A model generated the notes under the pieces. The model saw only the letters and a program-made list of their open reading frames with translations. It was not told the DNA's origin and did not search any database. DNA of 64,000 bases from Amycolatopsis thermalba (GTDB taxonomy: Bacteria > Actinomycetota > Actinomycetes > Mycobacteriales > Pseudonocardiaceae), in assembly GCF_003385215.1 (NCBI RefSeq), contig NZ_PQHW01000011.1, positions 35,398 to 99,397 on the forward strand, given 5' to 3'. The position numbers and the translations under genes are program-made. The stretch's first letter is position 1. Each line of letters opens with the position of its first letter. Of this stretch, positions 58,126 through 64,000 are shown piece after piece.

Positions 58126-60150
58126 ATGCGGGAGGTCCGCTCCCTGCCGTACGAGATCACCGAGGAAGAGCACGTCTGGATACCGGTGTCGGACGGTACC
58201 CGGCTGGCCGCGAAGATCTGGCGGCCGGTGTCCGCCGACGACGAACCGGTGCCCGGGATCCTCGAGTACATCCCGTACCGCAAGCGGGACCTGACCGCGG
58301 TCCGGGACTCCGTCCACCACCCGTACCTCGCCGGGCACGGGTACGCGTGCGTGCGCGTGGACCTGCGGGGCACGGGTGAGTCGGAGGGAGTCCTGACCGA
58401 CGAGTACGTCGAGCAGGAGCAGCAGGACGCCGAGGACGTACTGGCGTGGATCGCCGAGCAGCCGTGGTGCGACGGGCGCACCGGCATGATGGGCATCTCC
58501 TGGGGCGGGTTCGCCGCGCTCCAGGTGGCCGCGCGGAAACCGCCGAGCCTGCGCGCCATCGTCATCTCGTCGTTCACCGACGACCGCTACTCCGACGACT
58601 TCCACTACATGGGCGGCTGCATGCTGTCGGACAACCTCGGCGAGGCCGGGACGATGTTCGCCTACAGCACCCTGCCGCCGGACCCGGCGCTGGTCGGCGA
58701 ACGCTGGCGGGACATGTGGCTGGAACGCGCCGAGGGCGTCGGCCCGTGGGTGGACACCTGGCTGGAGCACCAGCGCCGCGACGAGTACTGGTGCCACGCC
58801 TCGGTGTGCGAGAACTACAGCGACGTGCAGGTGCCGGTGCTGGCCTCCAGCGGCTGGGCGGACGGCTATTCCAACGCGGTGACCCGCCTGCTGGCGAACC
58901 TGTCCGTGCCGCGCAAGGGCCTGATCGGCCCGTGGTCGCACAAGTACCCGCACCTGGGTGAGCCGGGCCCGGCGATCGGGTACCTGCAGGAGGTCGTGAA
59001 GTGGTGGGACCACTGGCTCAAGGACCGCGACAACGGCGTGATGGACGGGCCGATGCTGCTGACCTGGATGCAGGACAGCGTGCCGCCGTCGACGTCCTAC
59101 GAGGAGCGTCCCGGCCGGTGGGTCGGTGAGCCGCAGTGGCCGTCGCCGCACATCGACTGGCGCACGTATCCCCTGGCGCGGCACCGGATCGGGCGCCCGG
59201 ACGAGGACGTGCCGGACACCGCGCTGCACGTCGAGTCGCCGCTGTCGGTGGGACAGTTCGCCGGCAAGTGGGCCTCCTACAACGCGCCGCCGGACCTGCC
59301 CTACGACCAGCGCGAGGAGGACGGCGGGTCGCTGGTGTTCGACGGTGACGAGCTGACCGAGACGTGCGAGGTCCTCGGCGCGCCGAAGGTGCGGCTGGAG
59401 CTGTCGGTGGACAAGCCGGTGGCGATGGTCGCGGCGCGGCTGTCCGACGTGCACCCGGACGGGCGCGCGACCCGCGTCACCTACGGGCTGCTGAACCTGA
59501 CCCACCGCGACAGCAACCACGAACCGGCCCCGCTGGAGCCGGGCAAGCGCTACCAGGTGGAGCTGGAGCTCAACGGTGTCGCGCAGGCGTTCCCGCCCGG
59601 CCACCGGATCCGGCTCGCACTGTCCACTTCGTACTGGCCGCTGGCGTGGCCGGCACCGGAGCCCGCACGGCTGACCGTCCACACGAAGGGCAGCTCCCTG
59701 GCCCTGCCGGTGCGGCCGATCCGCGAGTCCGACGAGGTGAGCGGCCAGGTGTTCGGTGAGCCGGAGGGTTCGCCGCCGAGGACCACCACCGTGCTGCGGC
59801 CGGGCGAGCAGCGCTGGACGGTGTCGCGTGACCTGGTGGAGTACCGGTCGGCGCTGGAGATCGTGAAGGACTCGGGCACCGTGCGGCTGGACGACATCGA
59901 CCTGGAGGTCTCGCGGCGCGCCTACGAGCGCTACAGCTCGGTGGCCGACGACTTCGCCTCGGTGTGCGGCGAGACGAAGTGGAGCATGACGTTCGCGCGC
60001 GGCGACTGGGAAGCCCGCACGGAAACGCGCACCGTGTTGTCGTGCACGCCGGAGGAGTTCGTGCTGCACGCCACACTGGACGGTTACGAAGGCGCGCACC
60101 GCGTGTTCTCCCGCAACTGGCACCGCCGGTTCCCCCGCGACCTGGTCTAG
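58126..60150 (+). CDS. CocE/NonD family serine hydrolase
   Basis: A 674-residue hydrolase of the X-Pro dipeptidyl-peptidase/cocaine esterase type. The alpha/beta domain has ILEYIPYRKRDLTAVRDSVH, the nucleophile Ser near 125 in GMMGISWGGFAALQ, the acid in SSGWADGYSNA and the His in GPWSHKYPHLG. The C-terminal jelly-roll domain starts around residue 400 (APKVRLELSVDKPVAMVAAR). It cleaves esters or amides. Its gene is 6 bp after the ATP-grasp gene, so the two products likely act on related compounds. Confidence 0.9.
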   Translation: MREVRSLPYEITEEEHVWIPVSDGTRLAAKIWRPVSADDEPVPGILEYIPYRKRDLTAVRDSVHHPYLAGHGYACVRVDLRGTGESEGVLTDEYVEQEQQDAEDVLAWIAEQPWCDGRTGMMGISWGGFAALQVAARKPPSLRAIVISSFTDDRYSDDFHYMGGCMLSDNLGEAGTMFAYSTLPPDPALVGERWRDMWLERAEGVGPWVDTWLEHQRRDEYWCHASVCENYSDVQVPVLASSGWADGYSNAVTRLLANLSVPRKGLIGPWSHKYPHLGEPGPAIGYLQEVVKWWDHWLKDRDNGVMDGPMLLTWMQDSVPPSTSYEERPGRWVGEPQWPSPHIDWRTYPLARHRIGRPDEDVPDTALHVESPLSVGQFAGKWASYNAPPDLPYDQREEDGGSLVFDGDELTETCEVLGAPKVRLELSVDKPVAMVAARLSDVHPDGRATRVTYGLLNLTHRDSNHEPAPLEPGKRYQVELELNGVAQAFPPGHRIRLALSTSYWPLAWPAPEPARLTVHTKGSSLALPVRPIRESDEVSGQVFGEPEGSPPRTTTVLRPGEQRWTVSRDLVEYRSALEIVKDSGTVRLDDIDLEVSRRAYERYSSVADDFASVCGETKWSMTFARGDWEARTETRTVLSCTPEEFVLHATLDGYEGAHRVFSRNWHRRFPRDLV

Positions 60151-60184
60151 TTTCGCCCCGGAGGAGCAGGGGTAACCGCACCCG

Positions 60185-61087
60185 GTGGTCGGAAAGACGA
60201 GCCTGCACGCCAGACTGCTGATCGCCGAGATGCTCCTGACCGGGCGCAAGCGCACGTTCGCCGACGTGGACGCGCTGCACGAGAGCATGGGGCCGCGGCA
60301 GCAGCGGGAGAACGCGCTGCCGCCCCCAGCGGTGCGCAAGCAGGTCGACCTCGACCGCACCGAGGTGCATGGTCACCCCGTGTACACGTTGCGGCCGCGG
60401 GCGAACGCGACCGGGCGGCACGTCCTGTACTTCCACGGCGGCGCGTACGTGCACCAGATCCAGGGCGACCACTGGAAGTTCTTCGCCCGGCTGATCGCCC
60501 GCACCGGCTGCGCGGTCACCGCGCCGCTGTACCCGCTGGCGCCCGGCAGCCACTACGACGACACGCTGTCGATGATCCACGCCACCTACAAGGAGGTGCT
60601 GGGCGACGCCGACCCGGCCGACCAGGTCCTGATGGGCGACTCGGCGGGCGGCGGGCTGTCGCTGGTGCTGGCGCAGGCATTGCGCGACGAGGGGCGGCCG
60701 CAGCCCAAGGAAGTCGTGATGCTCTCGCCGTGGCTGGACATCACGATGACCGATCCGGCGCTGCCCGAGTACGACCGGCACGACCCGTACCTGGGCGTGA
60801 CCGGCCTGCGGGAGGCCGGGCGGCTCTACGCGGGCGGCCTGGATCCGGCGAACGAGCTGGTCAGCCCCATCAACGGCGACCTGCGTGGGCTGGGCGCCCT
60901 GAGCTGCTTCATCGGCACCCGGGACGTGCTGCTGGCCGACTCGCGCAACCTCTACCACAAGGCGGCCGTACAGGGCGTGCCACTGGAGTACTGGGAGTAC
61001 GGCGGGATGTTCCACGCGTGGATCATCGCGAACATCCCCGAGGCGAAGCACGCGCTGGACCGGATCGCGGAGCTGGTGACCCGGTGA
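60185..61087 (+). CDS. Alpha/beta hydrolase (HSL family)
   Basis: A 300-residue hormone-sensitive-lipase family esterase. The oxyanion motif is YFHGGAYVHQIQ, the nucleophile Ser lies in LMGDSAGGGLSLVLA, the acid in IGTRDVLLADSRN and the His in GGMFHAWIIANIPE. It starts at GTG 60185 and overlaps the P450 gene by 4 bp (GTGA). Substrates may be acetate or short-chain esters. Confidence 0.9.
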   Translation: MVGKTSLHARLLIAEMLLTGRKRTFADVDALHESMGPRQQRENALPPPAVRKQVDLDRTEVHGHPVYTLRPRANATGRHVLYFHGGAYVHQIQGDHWKFFARLIARTGCAVTAPLYPLAPGSHYDDTLSMIHATYKEVLGDADPADQVLMGDSAGGGLSLVLAQALRDEGRPQPKEVVMLSPWLDITMTDPALPEYDRHDPYLGVTGLREAGRLYAGGLDPANELVSPINGDLRGLGALSCFIGTRDVLLADSRNLYHKAAVQGVPLEYWEYGGMFHAWIIANIPEAKHALDRIAELVTR

Positions 61088-62361
61088 GCGGGCTGCCCAC
61101 GGCGTCGGTGCCGGAGACGGTGAAGGTGCTGACCGGCGTCGTCGGGCCGGTCCTCGCCGGTGGCGTGATCAAGCGGCGGCCGCGGGTGATGACCCTGCTG
61201 GAGAAGATGCAGGCCGACGCCTCCGCCGTGCGGACCCTGCAGAAGCTGCGCGCCCGCCACGGTGACGGGCTGTTGCGCCTGGCGGTGCCCGGCCGGTCGT
61301 TCGCGGTGGTGCTCTCCCCCGACGACGTCGGGCGGGTGCTGGCGGAGTCGCCGGAGCCGTTCACGCCGGCGAACCTGGAGAAGCGGAAGGCGTTGGCGCA
61401 GTTCCAGCCGCACGGGGTGCTGATCTCCGCGGGGCCGGAGCGCGCCCGGCGCCGGGAGTGGACCGAGCGCGCGCTGGAGACGAGCCGGCCGACGCACCAC
61501 CTGGCGCCGTCGGTGCGGGCGAAGGTCGCCGACGAGTTCGCCGCGCTGGGGCCGGGGCCGCTCGACTGGGACACGTTCGCGCCGGTGTGGTGGCGGATGG
61601 TGCGCCGGGTGGTGTTCGGCGACCACGCGCGTGACGACCAGGCGACGACGGACCTGCTGGAACGGCTGCGGCTGGCGGCGAACTGGTCGTACCTGATGCC
61701 GCGGCGCGGTCGGCTGCGGGCGGAGTTCCTCGGCCGGGTCCGGCCGTTGCTGGCCCGGGCGCCGGAGGACAGCCTCGCCGACGGCCTCGCGGCGGACGAC
61801 GAGGTGGCCAGCCAGATCGGGCACTGGCTGTTCGCGTTCGACGCCGCCGGGATGGTCACCTTCCGCACGCTGGCCCTGCTGGCCACGCATCCCGCGCAGC
61901 GGCAGCAGGCCCGGCAGGACCTCGCGTCCGGTACCGATCTGGGCTACCTGCGGGCGTGCGTGCTGGACACGGTGCGGTTGTGGCCCACGACGCCGGCGAT
62001 CCTGCGGGACACGACGAAGGAGCTGGACTGGCACGGCCACCGGGTGCCGGCGGGGACGGGCCTGCTGGTGTTCACCCCGCTGTTCCACCGCGACGATTCA
62101 CGGTTGCCCTACGCGCACAGCTTCGCGCCGGAGATCTGGCTGGACGGGCGGGCGCAGGAGGAGCCGTCGCTGGTGCCGTTCAGCGCCGGGCCGGGTGAGT
62201 GCCCGGCGAAGAACCTGGTGCTGTTCACCGGCTCGACCGTGCTGGCCGCCCTGATCGGGGACCGGGACTACACAGTGGACTCCTCCCCCAAGCCGGGCCC
62301 GGGCCGCCCGCTGCCGGCCACGTTCGACAACTTCTCGTTGCGCCTGACCGGGCATCCGTGA
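61084..62361 (+). CDS. Cytochrome P450 with atypical ExxR motif
   Basis: A 425-residue P450. The I-helix has AAGMVTF (near 255) with the oxygen-binding Thr. The K-helix reads CVLDTVRLWPTTP, so the near-invariant Glu of ExxR is Asp (near 294). The heme loop is PFSAGPGECPAKN, with the thiolate Cys near 373. Otherwise it looks complete, with FRTLALLATHPAQRQQARQD before the K-helix. It is coupled to the upstream hydrolase. No ferredoxin gene lies in the window, so the redox partner is elsewhere. Confidence 0.88.
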   Translation: MSGLPTASVPETVKVLTGVVGPVLAGGVIKRRPRVMTLLEKMQADASAVRTLQKLRARHGDGLLRLAVPGRSFAVVLSPDDVGRVLAESPEPFTPANLEKRKALAQFQPHGVLISAGPERARRREWTERALETSRPTHHLAPSVRAKVADEFAALGPGPLDWDTFAPVWWRMVRRVVFGDHARDDQATTDLLERLRLAANWSYLMPRRGRLRAEFLGRVRPLLARAPEDSLADGLAADDEVASQIGHWLFAFDAAGMVTFRTLALLATHPAQRQQARQDLASGTDLGYLRACVLDTVRLWPTTPAILRDTTKELDWHGHRVPAGTGLLVFTPLFHRDDSRLPYAHSFAPEIWLDGRAQEEPSLVPFSAGPGECPAKNLVLFTGSTVLAALIGDRDYTVDSSPKPGPGRPLPATFDNFSLRLTGHP

Positions 62362-62397
62362 GATTAGCTCCCCGATCGGGTGGGTATCGCCAGACGC

Positions 62398-62961
62398 ATG
62401 ACTGCCGCAGAGAAACCGGACCTGATCGCCGTGATCCTCTCCGATCACCGTCACATCGAACGCGTCTTCACCGAGCTGGAGTCGGGCGCGGGCACCCCGG
62501 AGCACCGCCGTGACCTGGCCGACCACGTGATCGCCGAGCTGGTGCGCCACTCGGTCGCCGAGGAGCAGTTCATGTACCCGGCGGCGCGGAAGTACCTGGA
62601 CAACGGTGACGAGCTGGTCGACCACGAGCTGGAGGAGCACGCCGAGGCCGAGGAGGTCATGAAGCAGCTGGAGGACGTGCCGGCGACCGACCCCCGGTTC
62701 GACGAGCTGATGCGCAGCCTGATGGACGACATCCGGCACCACATCGAGGACGAGGAGCAGGACCTGCTGCCGAAGCTCCAGTCCGCCTGCTCCCCCGACG
62801 AGCTGCGCGACCTGGGCGACAAGGTGGTGAAGGCGAAGAAGGTGGCGCCGACCCGCCCGCACCCGAGCGCGCCGGACCGCCCGCCGATGAACCTGATCCT
62901 CGACCCGGGGGCCGGATTGATCGACCGGATCCGCGACCGCCTCTCGGGCCGCACCACCTGA
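62398..62961 (+). CDS. Hemerythrin-domain protein
   Basis: A 187-residue protein with an HHE/hemerythrin four-helix bundle. Metal ligands are in ILSDHRHIERVFTELE, VRHSVAEEQFMYPAARKYL, VDHELEEHAEAEEVMKQL and DIRHHIEDEEQDLLPKL. A flexible Lys/Pro-rich tail ends with DPGAGLIDRIRDRL. It binds a non-heme diiron centre and may sense or buffer oxygen or NO. It lies 36 bp after the P450 gene; an ISL3-like element begins 7 bp after its stop. Confidence 0.9.
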   Translation: MTAAEKPDLIAVILSDHRHIERVFTELESGAGTPEHRRDLADHVIAELVRHSVAEEQFMYPAARKYLDNGDELVDHELEEHAEAEEVMKQLEDVPATDPRFDELMRSLMDDIRHHIEDEEQDLLPKLQSACSPDELRDLGDKVVKAKKVAPTRPHPSAPDRPPMNLILDPGAGLIDRIRDRLSGRTT

Positions 62962-63013
62962 GAAAAAAGGCTCTTTGTACTGATGTGTGGGTGGGTCTGC
63001 CCAGGTAGCGGAG

Positions 63014-63088
63014 GGGCACGTCGTTGCTGGGTCTAGGTTTCTGAGCTGTCGAGGAACAGAAACCGGATAGACGGAGAACGACGTGCCC
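63014..63088 (+). promoter_or_regulatory. Hairpin covering the transposase start
   Basis: GGGCACGTCGTT (63014-63025) pairs with AACGACGTGCCC (63077-63088), whose GTG (63083-63085) is the likely start codon. GGTTTCTG and CAGAAACC (63036-63043, 63057-63064) form an inner stem. In a transcript entering from outside, this would hide the start, a known self-protection device of insertion sequences. Confidence 0.65.
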
Positions 63089-64000
63089 GCTGCCAGGATA
63101 TGGGGTCGGTTGCTGGGTGTGAATCCGGCGGTCGTGGAGTCGGTCGAGTTCGATGGGGCCGCGCAGGTGCTGGTGGCCGCGGTGCGGGTCCGGAGCCGGG
63201 ATCGTGACCGGTGCGGGGTGTGCTCGCGGCGATGCCCGCGGTATGACGCCGGCCGGGGCCGGCGGCGATGGCGTGCACTGGACCTGGGAACTATTCAGGC
63301 GTTCGTCGAGGCGGACGCATCCCGGGTGCGGTGTCGCCAGCACGGGGTCGTGGTCAGTGCGGTGCCCTGGGCGCGGCACGGTGCTGGGCATACCCGCGCG
63401 TTCGACGACACCGTCGCCTGGCTGGCGACCGCGACGTCGAGGTCCACGGTCGCGCAGCTGATGCGGATCGCCTGGCCGACGGTCGGCTCGATCATCACCC
63501 GGGTCCGGGCCGATATCGACGCGAGGGTGGATCGCCTGGCCGGGCTGCGCAGAATCGGGGTCGATGAGATCAGCTATAAGAAGAACCATCGATATCTCAC
63601 CATTGTTGTCGATCACGACACCGGCCGACTGGTATGGGCGGCGGCGGGCAACGACAAACCGACGTTGGCCGTGTTCTTCGAGTTGCTCGGAGCCGATCGA
63701 TGCGCGCAGATCACGCATGTCTCGGCGGACGCGGCCGCGTGGATCGCGCGGACCGTCGAACAGTACTGCCCGGACGCGATCCGCTGCGCTGATCCGTTCC
63801 ACGTGGTCAAATGGGCCACCGATGCTCTAGACCAGGTTCGGCGCCAGGTATGGAATACCGCACGCCGCCAGCCTGGCGGAAGCCACAAAGACCGGCGTGG
63901 CCGCACCGCCTCAGCCGGTCCGGCTCAAGGCATGAAACGCGCACGATGGGCGTTGTGGAAGAACCCGGACAACCTCACCGATCATCAGCGTCACAAATTG
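63083..64000 (+). CDS. ISL3-family transposase (3' end outside the window)
   Basis: A frame from GTG 63083 to the edge encodes 306 residues with no stop. It starts MPAARIWGRLLGVNPAVVES, with an N-terminal zinc-finger (RCGVCSRRCPRYD). The first catalytic Asp lies in RIGVDEISYKKNHRYLTIVV, and the second in CADPFHVVKWATDALDQV, as in ISL3 transposases. The end after LWKNPDNLTDHQRH is missing. Other frames here have short open stretches only. Confidence 0.88.
   Translation, partial: MPAARIWGRLLGVNPAVVESVEFDGAAQVLVAAVRVRSRDRDRCGVCSRRCPRYDAGRGRRRWRALDLGTIQAFVEADASRVRCRQHGVVVSAVPWARHGAGHTRAFDDTVAWLATATSRSTVAQLMRIAWPTVGSIITRVRADIDARVDRLAGLRRIGVDEISYKKNHRYLTIVVDHDTGRLVWAAAGNDKPTLAVFFELLGADRCAQITHVSADAAAWIARTVEQYCPDAIRCADPFHVVKWATDALDQVRRQVWNTARRQPGGSHKDRRGRTASAGPAQGMKRARWALWKNPDNLTDHQRHKL

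Larger units (their letters stand above)
62969..64000 (+). mobile_element. ISL3-family insertion sequence, left part (cut by window edge)
   Basis: The left end probably begins GGCTCTTTGTACTGATGTGT at 62969, after an A-rich stretch (62963-62968), a usual ISL3 target. It carries an ISL3 transposase frame open to the right edge. The right end is outside, so terminal repeat and duplication cannot be checked. Confidence 0.75.

Noticed and set aside
56803..60360. 1,185-residue open frame opposite the ATP-grasp and CocE genes
   Set aside because: It spans two well-supported genes on the other strand and has no recognisable domain; an antisense shadow.
56833..62961. Lanthipeptide or NRPS/PKS biosynthetic cluster
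   Set aside because: No precursor peptide, carrier protein, condensation or ketosynthase domain is present; only single tailoring-type enzymes.

Overview
The window is high-GC actinobacterial chromosome, almost certainly from Pseudonocardiaceae and most likely Amycolatopsis. The grounds are uniform high third-position GC, many GTG starts and 1-4 bp stop/start overlaps, a KstR/FadE34 steroid-catabolism pair, a cvnABCD conservon, WhiJ-type XRE/DUF397 genes, and a 341-residue phosphofructokinase with the Asp104/Lys124 signature known from Amycolatopsis methanolica. The genus is inference; no rRNA or tRNA gene was seen.

1-9,416: 5' part of a probable SNF2 helicase; the divergent fadE34/kstR pair with two KstR operators between them; a secreted beta-lactamase-fold protein; two tandem F420-type luciferase-like oxidoreductases; and icmF, a fused B12-dependent isobutyryl-CoA mutase. 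9,580-15,895: conservon cvnA-B-C-D with overlapping genes; CvnA carries a very long repetitive tail. 16,743-21,146: DUF485/acetate-type symporter, then a polyamine operon (fold-III decarboxylase, SpeD, SpeE). 21,112-23,869: small membrane and cell-wall genes. 24,042-27,035: AMACR-type racemase plus acyl-CoA dehydrogenase, divergent from a TetR. 27,395-34,200: succinate-semialdehyde dehydrogenase, a giant LuxR regulator and an XRE/DUF397 module with two small neighbours. 34,397-41,356: thioesterase, pyruvate kinase, a chitinase behind probable DasR sites, PPi-type phosphofructokinase, and DAHP synthase behind an aromatic leader peptide. 41,589-53,568: RNase AS, PlsC, an esterase/glycerate kinase operon, a TetR/DUF427/MBL operon, topoisomerase IB, methyltransferase, CDGSH and diiron proteins, a GCS2 ligase and a FAD/Rieske oxidoreductase.

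53,569-64,000 is the accessory part. It has a dense block of palindromes, an IS256-family transposase flanked by short repeats, a LigD-like phosphoesterase whose ligase lysine is lost, a five-gene co-directional cluster (ATP-grasp, CocE hydrolase, alpha/beta hydrolase, unusual P450, hemerythrin), and the left end of an ISL3-family element cut by the window edge.

The strongest regulatory observations are the KstR operators, the Tyr-Phe-Trp-Phe leader peptide before DAHP synthase, and the paired DasR-like sites before the chitinase. The best candidates for undescribed biology are the ATP-grasp/CocE/P450 cluster, the pseudo-ligase, and the nested palindromic element family (two copies).
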